A DNA stretch of 52,976 nucleotides from Elusimicrobiota bacterium (lineage in GTDB: Bacteria > Elusimicrobiota > Elusimicrobia > UBA1565): contig DMEZ01000035.1 of the NCBI GenBank assembly GCA_003450735.1, positions 73,389 to 126,364 on the forward strand. Direction: 5' to 3'. Under the pieces are notes generated by a model. That model was not told the DNA's origin. It saw only the letters and a list, made by a program, of their open reading frames with translations, and did not search any database. The translations under genes were made by a program, and so were the position numbers. Positions 37,190-45,983 of the stretch are shown here, piece after piece. How positions within the stretch are numbered: the stretch's first letter is position 1; each line of letters starts with the position of its first letter.

Positions 37190-39552
37190 GGTTGGCCGCA
37201 CGGCTCTTCCTGCTGCTCTTCTGCGCGCTGAGCTCCTTCTACGCCCTGCTCTGCTACACCCCCTTCACCTGGAACAACTTCATCGTGGACGCCCGCTACC
37301 CGGCCTCCATCGGCTTCTTCCTGCACCTGCACGGGCTCCTGCTCGCCGCGGCCGCCGCCTCTGGGACCTGGGCGCTCTGGAAGGACGCGTCCTGCCCGTC
37401 CCTCGGCGTGCGGCTCTGGGGCGCCTTCCACGCCGCAGCCGGCCTCTGGCTGATGGCAAGTCCCCTGCTGACCACCCTGCAGAACGATCCGCGCAGCCTC
37501 GTCTGGGCCTTCCTCTTATTGGAGCCAGCCCTCTCCTGGGAGCTCCTCCAGTTCTCCTCCCGCTCGCTGGAGACCGGCTTCCTGGAGGACGAAGGGCGGC
37601 TGGCCTGCGCCCCCCTCGCGGCGGGCCTCGCGCTGTTCCTCGTCTATTCCGCGACGCACCTGCTCCTGCGCGGCCTCCCGGGCGGCCCCTCCGATTCCGC
37701 CGCGGCGTTCGCCTGGAGCTTCTTCGCACACATCCTCGCGGCGGCGGCCTACGCCGCCCTCCTGGGGCTCCTGGGCGACATCGCGGAGCGCACCGGGGCA
37801 CCCCGCAAGGCGGCGGCGGGGATGCTCCTGTTTCTGCTCTTCGCGGCATCGGCGGCGGTGATCAAGAAGTTCATCCTCGCCTCCTTCTCCTTCGAAGGCC
37901 CGGCGGCGGCGGCCTACGCCGCGACCGGGGCGCTCCTGCTGAGCGCTTCAGCCCTCAACACCGTCCGCGGGGAGCGCTGGCCAGTCCCCAAGACGGCCGT
38001 CCTCATCCTGCTCGCCCTGGCCCCGTCCGCGGCGGCGCGCTTCATCGTCGTCGACTGGAACGCCCTGCTCCAGACCTTATCCGTACTGGCCGTCTGGGCC
38101 GCGGCCCTCCTGCTCTCGTTCTCGACGTTCAAGGGGACGCCTCTGCGACGACCCGCCTGCGTCCGGACGGCGCTCTTGGTCATCCTCGCGGCCTGGGGCG
38201 CCTACGCCCTCTCCTACGCGCTCGACCCATACCTTCGCCGCGCCAGCCTCCACCCGCGCAGGGCGGCCCTGCGCCTGGCGGAGGAGGAGCCTTCCTTCCG
38301 GACTCTGCACCGCCTGCTCTCACGCACCGCCTCCGGAGGGTTCTTCCAGCTGCTACAGAGCCGCACCAACCTTCCGCGCTCGACCCCCCTCCAGATCCCG
38401 GACGTCGAGCTCTCGACCGTCCCCGCTCCAGGAGGACGCCCGCCCGACGTCTTCATCATCGTCATCGACAGCCTGCGCCCGGACTACCTGGGCGCCTACG
38501 ACCCGAAGGCCGGCTTCACCCCCGCCATCGACGAGTTCGCCAAGGAGAGCGTCGTCTTCCGAAGAGCCTTCAGCGCCTACGGAGGCACCGGCCTCTCGGA
38601 GCCCTCCCTCTGGACCGGCGCCCTGCTCCCGCACCTGCAGTACCCCAGCCCTTTCTCACCCATGAACCCCCTGGAGAAGCTGCTCAAGCGCGGCGCCTTC
38701 CGGCCCCTCATCACCATGGACGCCGTTCTCTCCCAACTCCTCGCCCCTTCCGACGAGAAACCCCTCGATGAGAACACCGAGAACACCTACGAGCTCTGCC
38801 GGAGCCTGTCCAGGCTCGAGGCCCGGCTCGAGGCCGCAGACAAGGCCCGTCCGGTCTTCGCCTACACCCAGCCGCAAAACATCCACGTCTCGATCATCGA
38901 CAAGGAGGGCGGGCGCCCGGTGAGCGCGAAGAGCTATCCCGGCTTCGACGCCCCCTACGCCTCGCGCGTCGAGAGGATGGACGCCTGCTTCGGCCGCTTC
39001 GTCGACACTCTCAAGAGCTCCGGCCGCTGGGAGGAGAGCCTCATCATCCTCACCGCCGACCATGGCGACTCACTGGGCGAGGGAGGACGCAGGGGGCACG
39101 CATACACGATTTTCCCGGAAGTCCTGCGCGTGCCTCTCATCGTCCGGGCCCCCAAGCGCCTCTTGGCTTCCCGCCGCTGGGACCCCGACGCGATGGCCCT
39201 GCTCATCGACGTCGCCCCCACCCTCTACGAGCTCCTGGGCCGCACCCCGGCGCCCGCCGGGCGCCTGCGCGGCCGCCCCCTCTTCCGCCCCGCCCACGCC
39301 CCCGCCCCGCCGCCGCGCGCCGAGCAGCTGGTCGCCTCCAGCTACGGGCCGGTCTACGGCCTGCTCCAGGACGAAGGCCGCCGGCTCTACGTCGCCGACG
39401 GGGTCGGCTACAAGGAGCACCTCTACCAGCTCGGGAAGAGTCCCGTCGAGGACCGGAGCCTGGCCGTGGATCCCAAGACCTCCCAGGAGGCGCAGTCGGC
39501 CATCCGGGATTGGCTGAGGGAGCTGCATCAGGCCTACGGCATCGCGGACTAG
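37186..39552 (+). CDS. LtaS/OpgB-like membrane sulfatase-fold transferase
   Basis: The protein has 788 residues. About ten to twelve hydrophobic helices fill residues 1-355, then an outside alkaline-phosphatase/sulfatase-fold domain runs to about 740. Metal ligands are in FIIVIDSLRPDYLGAY (about 424) and LTADHGDSLGEGG (about 622-634), with RRGHAYTIFPEVLRVPLIV following. The nucleophile region is YGGTGLSEPSLWTG (about 464-477). It has Thr, as in lipoteichoic-acid synthase and phosphoethanolamine or phosphoglycerol transferases, and lacks the CxPxR motif of sulfate-ester hydrolases. It probably decorates a glycan or lipid with a phospho-group. The GTG start overlaps the previous stop by 4 bases. 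Confidence 0.82.
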   Translation: MRLAARLFLLLFCALSSFYALLCYTPFTWNNFIVDARYPASIGFFLHLHGLLLAAAAASGTWALWKDASCPSLGVRLWGAFHAAAGLWLMASPLLTTLQNDPRSLVWAFLLLEPALSWELLQFSSRSLETGFLEDEGRLACAPLAAGLALFLVYSATHLLLRGLPGGPSDSAAAFAWSFFAHILAAAAYAALLGLLGDIAERTGAPRKAAAGMLLFLLFAASAAVIKKFILASFSFEGPAAAAYAATGALLLSASALNTVRGERWPVPKTAVLILLALAPSAAARFIVVDWNALLQTLSVLAVWAAALLLSFSTFKGTPLRRPACVRTALLVILAAWGAYALSYALDPYLRRASLHPRRAALRLAEEEPSFRTLHRLLSRTASGGFFQLLQSRTNLPRSTPLQIPDVELSTVPAPGGRPPDVFIIVIDSLRPDYLGAYDPKAGFTPAIDEFAKESVVFRRAFSAYGGTGLSEPSLWTGALLPHLQYPSPFSPMNPLEKLLKRGAFRPLITMDAVLSQLLAPSDEKPLDENTENTYELCRSLSRLEARLEAADKARPVFAYTQPQNIHVSIIDKEGGRPVSAKSYPGFDAPYASRVERMDACFGRFVDTLKSSGRWEESLIILTADHGDSLGEGGRRGHAYTIFPEVLRVPLIVRAPKRLLASRRWDPDAMALLIDVAPTLYELLGRTPAPAGRLRGRPLFRPAHAPAPPPRAEQLVASSYGPVYGLLQDEGRRLYVADGVGYKEHLYQLGKSPVEDRSLAVDPKTSQEAQSAIRDWLRELHQAYGIAD

Positions 39553-39572
39553 GCAACACAACTCAATTAAGA

Positions 39573-39578
39573 TATAAA
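39573..39578 (+). promoter_or_regulatory. -10 box of a predicted leaderless transcript inside the polysaccharide block
   Basis: TATAAA in an AT-rich gap ends 7 bases before the ATG at 39586. It divides the 34-44 kb block into two transcription units. Confidence 0.55.
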
Positions 39579-39585
39579 TGGTCCC

Positions 39586-39954
39586 ATGGCGGATGAGAAG
39601 AAGGTCGTCTGCATCTTCGAGGACAACCTGGACATCCAGCTGCTCCTGAAGATCTTCTTCACCAAGCGCGGCTACCAGCCGGTCATCACCGGGGACGGGG
39701 TGGAAGCCGTGGCGGTGGTCAAGAAGCACAGCCCCATCCTGATCATGATGGACGTCATCATGCCCGGCAAGGACGGCATCGAGGCCTGCAAGGAGCTGCG
39801 CGAGAGCGGCGTCGCGACGCCCATCGTGATCCTGACCTCCAAAGCCTACTCCGAGGACAAGGAGCGGGGGCTGGCGGCCGGGGCCAACGCCTACCTCTAC
39901 AAGCCCTTCAACCCCTCCGACCTCGATGCGACGGTCCGCCCTCTGCTGGGCTAG
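39586..39954 (+). CDS. Single-domain response regulator
   Basis: The protein has 122 residues and is a CheY-like receiver without an output domain. The acidic residues are in VCIFEDNLDI (Glu-Asp at about 11-12), the phosphorylated Asp in LIMMDVIMPGKDG is about residue 57, and IVILTSKAYSED and YLYKPFNPSD hold the switch Thr/Ser and the conserved Lys. It is the second stand-alone receiver in the block and heads the unit with the HEAT protein, glycosyltransferase and deacetylase-like genes. A post-translational switch on the synthase complex is an attractive idea but not shown. It overlaps the next gene by 29 bases. Confidence 0.92.
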   Translation: MADEKKVVCIFEDNLDIQLLLKIFFTKRGYQPVITGDGVEAVAVVKKHSPILIMMDVIMPGKDGIEACKELRESGVATPIVILTSKAYSEDKERGLAAGANAYLYKPFNPSDLDATVRPLLG

Positions 39955-40717
39955 TCTCCTCGCCGCCTTACCGGCGCACGCGCAGTTCCCCCCCGACGCG
40001 GCCATCCCGGATACCGGCCGCCTGAGCATCCTGCTCATCATCTACATGAGCATCGTCTTCTTCTGGGCCGTCGTGGCTTTGTTCGTCTACATCGGGCTCT
40101 TCAAAGCCTACCACCGCCTCCGCCGCAAATATCGGGAACGGCGCAAGGCCGTCTTCCGCCTGGGAGTCGAGCTGACCCTCATGGAAGAGCCCTACGAAAA
40201 GATCGTGGAAGCCTTCCGGCCGCGCCGCCTCGGCGACCTGGACATCTCCAAGGAGGTGCTGGTCGACTCGATCCGGCACCTCACGGGAGATCCGCAAAGG
40301 GCGCTGCTCCGGGTCGCCGGCGACCTCGGATTCGTGGAGCACACCCTTCGCCGCCTCAAGGCCGGCAGCCGCCATACGAGAGGCCGGGCCATGGAGGATC
40401 TCGGACTGCTCCATTGCTCGCAGGCCATCGTGGCCATCCTGAGCATCATGGACCAGGAGAGCCTCGACCTCAAGATCGTCGCGCTGCGCTCCCTGGCGGC
40501 CATCGGCGACCCCGCCGCCCTGCCCTATTTCCTCAGGGCGGCGGACACCCTGCCCCCCACCCTCATCCCGCGCCTGGCTTCGCTCATGCTCGAGTTCGGC
40601 CCCAAGTCCCACCCCTACGTCCAGCAGCTCATCAACCAGCACGGAGACGAGTTCCCCTCCCTGCTCTTCGAGGAGCTGCTCAAGGAGCTCGCCGCCGGCA
40701 TGAAGGCCCCCGCATGA
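39926..40717 (+). CDS. Membrane-anchored HEAT-repeat-like protein
   Basis: The protein has 263 residues. A signal-like N-terminus (about 1-20, ending AHA) and a membrane helix (about 32-58, RLSILLIIYMSIVFFWAVVALFVYIGL) are followed by a basic stretch (KAYHRLRRKYRERRK) and a helical domain. HEAT-like units lie at about 150-240: RAMEDLGLLHCSQAIVAILSIM; LKIVALRSLAAIGDPAALPYFLRAA. The HEAT part should be cytoplasmic, well placed to bind the receiver protein encoded before it and the synthase encoded after it. The 29-base overlap upstream and 4-base overlap downstream indicate tight coupling. Confidence 0.75.
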   Translation: MRRSALCWASLLAALPAHAQFPPDAAIPDTGRLSILLIIYMSIVFFWAVVALFVYIGLFKAYHRLRRKYRERRKAVFRLGVELTLMEEPYEKIVEAFRPRRLGDLDISKEVLVDSIRHLTGDPQRALLRVAGDLGFVEHTLRRLKAGSRHTRGRAMEDLGLLHCSQAIVAILSIMDQESLDLKIVALRSLAAIGDPAALPYFLRAADTLPPTLIPRLASLMLEFGPKSHPYVQQLINQHGDEFPSLLFEELLKELAAGMKAPA

Positions 40718-42141
40718 GCCTGCGGGAGTTCTACGACTGGGGCGTCGAGGTCACCGAGTTCGTCCTGGTCTACTACTTCTTCATCCTCAACAGCATCTAC
40801 CTCCTCCTCTCCTTCGTGGCCTTCCGCACCATCTACCAGCACCTGCTCCGGAACATCTACGGCGGCCTCGAGCAGCTCTCGCGCAGCCCACTCACCCCCG
40901 CCGTCTCCATCCTGGTGCCGGCCCACAACGAGGCGGTGAGCATCGCCGTCACGGTCAACAACCTCCTGCATATCGACTACATGCGCTTCGAGGTCATCGT
41001 CATCAACGACGGCTCCACGGACTCGACCTTGGAGGAGCTCAAGAAGGGCTTCCGCCTGGTGCCCGCCGACATCCCGACCGCCGGGCCGCTCGACACCCAG
41101 CCGGTCCTCGCGGCCTACCGCTCGGAGGTCCACCACAACCTTCTGGTCCTCGACAAGAAGAACGGCGGGAAGTCCGACGCCTTGAACGCGGGTCTCAACA
41201 TCGCCCGCTACGCCTATTTCTGCACCATCGACGCCGACGCCATCCTCGAGCCCGACGCCATCCAGCGCGTGATGCGGCCCGTCATGGAGTCCCCCGTCCG
41301 GGTCATCGGGGTGGGCGGCATCGTGCGCGTCGCCAACGGCTGCCGCATCGAGAAGGGACGGATCGTCGAAGTGGACCTCCCCTGGTCGCCCCTGCCGGTG
41401 TTCCAGGTGGTCGAGTACTTCCGGGCCTTCCTCTCCGGGCGGACCGGCTACTCCCGCATCAACGCGCTCATGATCGTCTCGGGCGCCTTCGGGCTCTTCG
41501 AGCGCAGCCTCGTCGTGGAGATCGGAGGCTACCGCAAGGACACGGTCGGCGAGGACATGGACCTCGTCTGCCGCCTGCACGACCACATGCGCCGCGGGGG
41601 CGTCAAGGACTACCTCATCGAGTTCGTGCCCGACCCCGTCTGCTGGACCGAGGCGCCCTCGTCCGTCGCGGTGCTCTCGCGCCAGCGCCGGCGCTGGCAG
41701 AAGGGCCTGCTCGAAGTCCTCTCCGAGCACACCCGCATGCTCTTCAACCCGCGCTACGGCTGGCTCGGGCTCTTCTCCTACCCCTTCCTCCTCTTCTTCG
41801 AGGGCTGGGGCATCCTGCTCGAGACCCTGGGCTACCTCGTGTTCGCCGTGGGCGGGTTCCTGGGCGCCATCCAGACGGACTTCATGATCGCCTTCTTCGT
41901 CGCGGCCATCCTCTGCGGGACGCTGCTCTCGCTGACCGGCGTGCTTTTGGGCGAGATGACCCCGCGCGAGTACCCCAAGTACCGCCACTGGATGCGTCTC
42001 ATCGCCTTCGCCGTCATCGAGAACTTCGGCTACCGCCAACTGGTCTCCTTCCTTCGGCTGATGGGCACCATCGACTATGTCCGGGGCAAAGGGGAGTGGG
42101 GCCGCATGGAGCGCTCCGGCCTCCTGAGGAGGAAGGCGTGA
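40714..42141 (+). CDS. Processive family-2 glycosyltransferase (PgaC/HAS/BcsA-like synthase)
   Basis: The protein has 475 residues. One or two N-terminal helices (about 14-40) precede a cytoplasmic GT-A domain with SILVPAHNEA (about 65-74), VIVINDGSTDS (about 94-104), KKNGGKSDALNAGL, TIDADAILEPD (the DxD-type metal site, about 172) and VGEDMDLVCRLHDHM (catalytic TED-like site, about 278). RQRRRWQKG (about 324-332) is the Q/RxxRW mark of processive synthases. Four C-terminal helices (about 345-450) form the translocation channel. This plan fits poly-N-acetylglucosamine, hyaluronan or cellulose synthases. The ATG overlaps the HEAT stop; a longer upstream frame is not the real gene. Confidence 0.9.
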   Translation: MSLREFYDWGVEVTEFVLVYYFFILNSIYLLLSFVAFRTIYQHLLRNIYGGLEQLSRSPLTPAVSILVPAHNEAVSIAVTVNNLLHIDYMRFEVIVINDGSTDSTLEELKKGFRLVPADIPTAGPLDTQPVLAAYRSEVHHNLLVLDKKNGGKSDALNAGLNIARYAYFCTIDADAILEPDAIQRVMRPVMESPVRVIGVGGIVRVANGCRIEKGRIVEVDLPWSPLPVFQVVEYFRAFLSGRTGYSRINALMIVSGAFGLFERSLVVEIGGYRKDTVGEDMDLVCRLHDHMRRGGVKDYLIEFVPDPVCWTEAPSSVAVLSRQRRRWQKGLLEVLSEHTRMLFNPRYGWLGLFSYPFLLFFEGWGILLETLGYLVFAVGGFLGAIQTDFMIAFFVAAILCGTLLSLTGVLLGEMTPREYPKYRHWMRLIAFAVIENFGYRQLVSFLRLMGTIDYVRGKGEWGRMERSGLLRRKA

Positions 42142-43988
42142 GACGCCTCCTGTTCTCGGCGGCCGGCATCCTGAGCGTCGTCCTGCTCGTCTGGTGGGCC
42201 GGCTGCCGCCGTTCGGTGTACGTCGCCACCGAGATGCTCCCGCACCCGCCCGAAGGCTCCGAGAACGCGCGCCTCCTGCGCGAGCGTCCGCACGCATCCA
42301 AAGGCGAGGCGGCGGTGCTCCTTCTGCGCTACGGCCACCAAGCCCTCGCCGCGGCCCAGGCCTTCGAGACCGCCGGCGTGCCCTTCTGCGTCACGAAGAG
42401 CCTGCCCGAAGCCCTTGAGCATCCCCTGGTGCTCATCCCGAGCGACGACCGGCCCATCCGGCCCAGCGAGCACGAGCGCGCCGCGCTCCGGGCGTTCGCG
42501 GAGGGCGGCGGGACGCTCGTCCTGCAGCTGCCTCCGGACCGCTTGACCGTCCTCACGGGCGTGAGCGCGGCCAAGCCGCGCCGCAGCCGGCACCGTCTGC
42601 TCTTCCGCACCGGGACCGACGAGGGCTTCCGCTACCTCGACCAGCCCGAGGAAAAGGAGATCCTGCTCGCCTCCTACAAGGTCCGCCAGGGCCCCTGGAC
42701 GCACGGCCTCAGGCTCGCCCCCGGAACCGAGCCCGTCGCCCTGTTCCCGGACGAAGAGGAGACGGCCGTCTCGCGCAAGCGCATCGGCGCCGGGAGGGTC
42801 TACACCCTCGGCTTCGACCTCAAGGACGTCCTCCTGCGCCCGCTCGCCCGACGGCACTTCGACGCCGCGCGGGCCGCCCTCCCCAACGGCTTCGAGCCCG
42901 CCGCGGACGTGTTCCCGCTCATCCTGCGGGCGTGGTACGAGAAGAGCCGCAGGCCCTGGGCTCGGCTGCGGGCCCTGCCCGGCACGGCCCGGGGCCTGCT
43001 CCTCCTCTCGCACCACATCGGCTGGGGCGCCACCCTCAACGCGGCGAAGGCCTTCGCCCTCATCGAGCGGCCGCGGGGCGTCCAGGCGACCTGGTTCGTC
43101 GAGACCAAATACGACAAGGACTTTTTATCCGCCCCGATGCTCGGCCCGGCCCTGATCAAAACGCTGAGGGAGCTTGCCGCGGACGGGCACGAACTCGCGA
43201 GCCACACCGTCTCCCACGGGCCGGACCTCGCGACTCTGCCCTTCGGGACCGGCCGGGAGACGAAGGAGACCTACCGCCCTCTTCTGAACCGCCGGGGCCG
43301 CACGATCGGAGGGAGCCTGATGGGCGAGCTGACGGTGAGCAGGAGCCTCCTATCCGGGTCCACCGGCACGATCGAGGGCTTCCGCTCGGCGTTCCTCTCG
43401 GCGGCCGACGACCTCGACGAGGGCCTGCGCCGGGCGGGCTACCGCTATGACTCGAGCTGCACCGCCGGGTCGGCCCTCACCCATTTCCCCTTCCGCATGC
43501 CCCTGCGCCGGGTGATGGACCTCCGGTCGGACATCCTGGAGCTGCCGATGTCCTGGCAGGACGAGAACCGGCCCGAGGACCCGGTGGACCCCGAGGCCGT
43601 GCTCCAAGCCTTCGCGAAGGTCTCGGCCAACGAGGCGCCCTTCGTGTGGCTGATCCACCCGGCCGGCACCCCGCAGAAGAGGACCGCGCTGACCCACGTC
43701 CTGGATCTGCGCCCCAAGGATACCCTGGTCTGGCCGCTGGGCCGAGCGGCCCGGTTCTGGAGAGCCCGATCGGAAGCCCGATTCGCGCTCGAGCCGGACG
43801 GCGTCCTCCGGGTCGAAGCCCCCGAAGGAGAGCACGCGCTCTCCTTCGAACTCTCGGACGAGATCCTCTCCTGCGCAGCCGACCCCGGCTTCAAGGTCCA
43901 ATGCTCCGGCAGGCTCGTCGTCGTCTGGGACACGAAAGGCCGGCCCGTCCGGGTCCGGCTTACTTGGAAGCAGCGCTCCGGGGGTTGA
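42138..43988 (+). CDS. Polysaccharide-deacetylase-like protein with an altered metal motif
   Basis: The protein has 616 residues from a GTG that overlaps the glycosyltransferase stop by 4 bases, with GAGGAAG upstream. A hydrophobic anchor (about 4-22) is followed by a domain of about 250 residues with class-I-amidotransferase-like features (VLIPSDDRPI; AEGGGTLVLQLP). The NodB/CE4-like region starts near residue 283. RGLLLLSHHIGWGATLN stands where TFDDG is normal, so the first metal Asp is replaced, while GHELASHTVSH (about 350-360) keeps the HxxxH pair. FRSAFLSAADDL and VWLIHPAG follow. It may be a divergent deacetylase like PgaB or a glycan-binding relative. The 3' end overlaps the convergent gene by 29 bases. 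Confidence 0.75.
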   Translation: MRRLLFSAAGILSVVLLVWWAGCRRSVYVATEMLPHPPEGSENARLLRERPHASKGEAAVLLLRYGHQALAAAQAFETAGVPFCVTKSLPEALEHPLVLIPSDDRPIRPSEHERAALRAFAEGGGTLVLQLPPDRLTVLTGVSAAKPRRSRHRLLFRTGTDEGFRYLDQPEEKEILLASYKVRQGPWTHGLRLAPGTEPVALFPDEEETAVSRKRIGAGRVYTLGFDLKDVLLRPLARRHFDAARAALPNGFEPAADVFPLILRAWYEKSRRPWARLRALPGTARGLLLLSHHIGWGATLNAAKAFALIERPRGVQATWFVETKYDKDFLSAPMLGPALIKTLRELAADGHELASHTVSHGPDLATLPFGTGRETKETYRPLLNRRGRTIGGSLMGELTVSRSLLSGSTGTIEGFRSAFLSAADDLDEGLRRAGYRYDSSCTAGSALTHFPFRMPLRRVMDLRSDILELPMSWQDENRPEDPVDPEAVLQAFAKVSANEAPFVWLIHPAGTPQKRTALTHVLDLRPKDTLVWPLGRAARFWRARSEARFALEPDGVLRVEAPEGEHALSFELSDEILSCAADPGFKVQCSGRLVVVWDTKGRPVRVRLTWKQRSGG

Positions 43989-45870
43989 GCTCGTAGAGCG
44001 CCGTCTTGCCCATGCCGGGAGAGTCCCACTCCCCCAGAAGCTTGAACCTCGAAGCGAAGCGGCGCATCGTGGCCCGCTCCGCCTCCCCTTCCTCCGGGTA
44101 CCAGGGCGGCGTCCAGAGGCCGAACCAGCGCACGTTCAGGCTGTCCAGCGTCCCCAGCCAGTCCTCCGCGCTCTCGCCGAAATAGCTGCCCGGATAGGGG
44201 TTCTCGCGGTGCAGGACGGGGTGGACCACCGCGCGGGGCGGCATACCGGCCCATGGGAACATCAGCTCGGTGTAGTTGATGGCGACGGCGTCGCCGGGCT
44301 TGAGCTTCTCATCGAGCGCGGCCCAAGCCTCGCCCAGGGACTGGAAGCGGATGCGGTAGTACTCCGACGCCGAGATGGAGCCCCGGCTCCGGAGGAGGCG
44401 CCACGACTCGAGCAGGGTCTTCTCCTGCCCGAACCAGCCCGCGCAGGCCAGGCAGCCGAAGACGATGGCCGCAGACCAGCCGGCCCGAACGGCCCTCCCC
44501 CAGCGCCCGCGCAGGGGCGCCAGGACGAAGGCCGCCGATGCGATCAGCAGGCCCGGGAGGAAAAGGATGTAGCGCGGCTCGCGGGCGGGCTGGAGGGCGA
44601 AGAAGGCCGCGAGGCTGGCCGGGAAGAGGAAGAGCACGCCCAGGACGCCCCGGTTGCCCCGCTTCCAGGCCCTCCAGGCCGCCGCCGGGAGCACGGCCCA
44701 GGAGGCGGCGAAGAGCGGGCCGAAGCCGTTCTCGGTGCTGAAGGTGACCGACTCCCTGAAGACCTCCCGGAACGGGTACCAGAGCCAATGGAGCGGCGAA
44801 GGCACGAACCACTTCTCGACGCTGACCATGAGCTCGCCCGGCGCGATGAGTCCCTGGAACACGGTGAAGCCGGCGGCCTTGAACTCGAAGGGATAGAGCG
44901 GGTTCCCCGTGTCCCACCAGTTGTGGAGATAGCTCGTCCCGCCCACGGCTAGCGCGAGCAGGCAGAGCGGCAGAGCCGCGAGAGCCGTCTTCCCGCGGAG
45001 GTCGGGCCGCTTCCAGAGCGTCCAGGCCGGGAGCAGGACGAGCGGCGCCTGGAGGTAGGCGGTGGATTTCGTGCCCAGAGCCAGGGCGAAGCCCAGGACG
45101 CCCAGGGTCAGATGGTCGAGCCGGCCGGTCCGGTCGAAGAGCAAAGCGCCCGCGGCGGCCGCCAGGTAGAACGCCCCGTAGTACAGGTCCACGTAGGGCA
45201 GGCCCGCGTGGATGAGGACGACGGGGACGGCGGCGAAGGAGAGGGCGCAGGCGCCGGCCCAGGAGGCGCCGGCCATGCGCCGCCCGAGCACGAGGCCGCT
45301 CGTGAAGAGCACCGGCAGGGCGAGGACCTGCCCCAGCTTGGCCGCGTCCATGCGCCCGCCGTCCAGGAGAGCCAGCCAGGCCGAGAGGATGTCCCCGCCG
45401 GGAGCCAGGTAGCGCTGGAAAGAGGGCCAGCCCGCCAGAGAGAAGTCCCCCTGCTGGACCCAGCGGTAGATGATGGGCAGATGGTAGGACAGGCCGTCCC
45501 AGGAGTCGGGCGGCGTCTGCCAGGTGAAGTACAGGCGGAAGAGCAGGACCGCGGCCAAGGCCGCCGCCGCCGGCCAGAGCGCCGGAGGGAACAGGACCGA
45601 CAGGATGCGCGACCTGGGGAGGGGCTTCCCTCCCCGCTGGGAGCCGATCGCCAGAAGGCCGTGCAGGGCGAAAACGGCGGCGGTGGCGCCCAGGACGGGG
45701 AGGGGCCGCAGCAGGCCCGCCCAGCCGAGGCCCAGCATCAGGAGCGTCGCTTCCGCGCAGAGGGTCACGGAAGCCGAGAAGGCGGCCTCGATGGGGCGCT
45801 GGCGCAGGAGGTCGCGGAACACTCGGTAGGCCGAGACCAGCAGGGCGGCGACCGCGACGAGCGGGAGCAT
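43960..45870 (-). CDS. ArnT/GT39-like multi-pass membrane protein
   Basis: The protein has 636 residues from an ATG that shares its A with the stop codon of the 35-residue gene upstream. About twelve hydrophobic helices are visible. The first large loop has TPPDSWDGLSYHLPIIYRWVQQGDF (about 103-127) with the acidic/His motif common to polyprenol-sugar-dependent transferases, followed by a YLHNWWDTGNPLYP loop. A soluble C-terminal region (about 500-636) contains DSLNVRWFGLWTPPWYPEEGEAER. It probably transfers a sugar outside the inner membrane. It converges with and overlaps the deacetylase-like gene, so it may contribute to the same envelope glycan. Confidence 0.75.
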   Translation of the reverse strand: MLPLVAVAALLVSAYRVFRDLLRQRPIEAAFSASVTLCAEATLLMLGLGWAGLLRPLPVLGATAAVFALHGLLAIGSQRGGKPLPRSRILSVLFPPALWPAAAALAAVLLFRLYFTWQTPPDSWDGLSYHLPIIYRWVQQGDFSLAGWPSFQRYLAPGGDILSAWLALLDGGRMDAAKLGQVLALPVLFTSGLVLGRRMAGASWAGACALSFAAVPVVLIHAGLPYVDLYYGAFYLAAAAGALLFDRTGRLDHLTLGVLGFALALGTKSTAYLQAPLVLLPAWTLWKRPDLRGKTALAALPLCLLALAVGGTSYLHNWWDTGNPLYPFEFKAAGFTVFQGLIAPGELMVSVEKWFVPSPLHWLWYPFREVFRESVTFSTENGFGPLFAASWAVLPAAAWRAWKRGNRGVLGVLFLFPASLAAFFALQPAREPRYILFLPGLLIASAAFVLAPLRGRWGRAVRAGWSAAIVFGCLACAGWFGQEKTLLESWRLLRSRGSISASEYYRIRFQSLGEAWAALDEKLKPGDAVAINYTELMFPWAGMPPRAVVHPVLHRENPYPGSYFGESAEDWLGTLDSLNVRWFGLWTPPWYPEEGEAERATMRRFASRFKLLGEWDSPGMGKTALYELNPRSAASK

Positions 45871-45977
45871 CAGAAGAACAGCTCCCCGAGTCCCCCGAGC
45901 AGGCGGAAGTGGAAGAAGGCGTAGGTTAGAAGACCCGCCCAGAACAGCGCGGCGGCCAGGCGGGAGGGAGCCCTCAT
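45870..45977 (-). CDS. 35-residue single-TM microprotein
   Basis: The sequence is MRAPSRLAAALFWAGLLTYA, then FFHFRLLGGLGELFF. It has a basic N-terminus and one amphipathic/hydrophobic helix (about 7-31). The stop codon and the next ATG overlap as TGATG, so translation of the large membrane protein depends on it. A promoter with -35 TTGGTC and -10 TATACT ends 6 bases before its ATG. A good promoter, exact start spacing and coupling make it a real gene rather than chance. It may be a subunit or a translational leader of the ArnT-like protein; no relatives are known to me. Confidence 0.65.
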   Translation of the reverse strand: MRAPSRLAAALFWAGLLTYAFFHFRLLGGLGELFF

Positions 45978-45983
45978 GTCGAG

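Noticed and set aside
40414..40713. Upstream extension of the glycosyltransferase
   Set aside because: The extension is a Pro/His/Arg-rich shadow of the HEAT-protein gene; the ATG at 40714 overlaps the previous stop codon by 4 bases and fits the family N-terminus.
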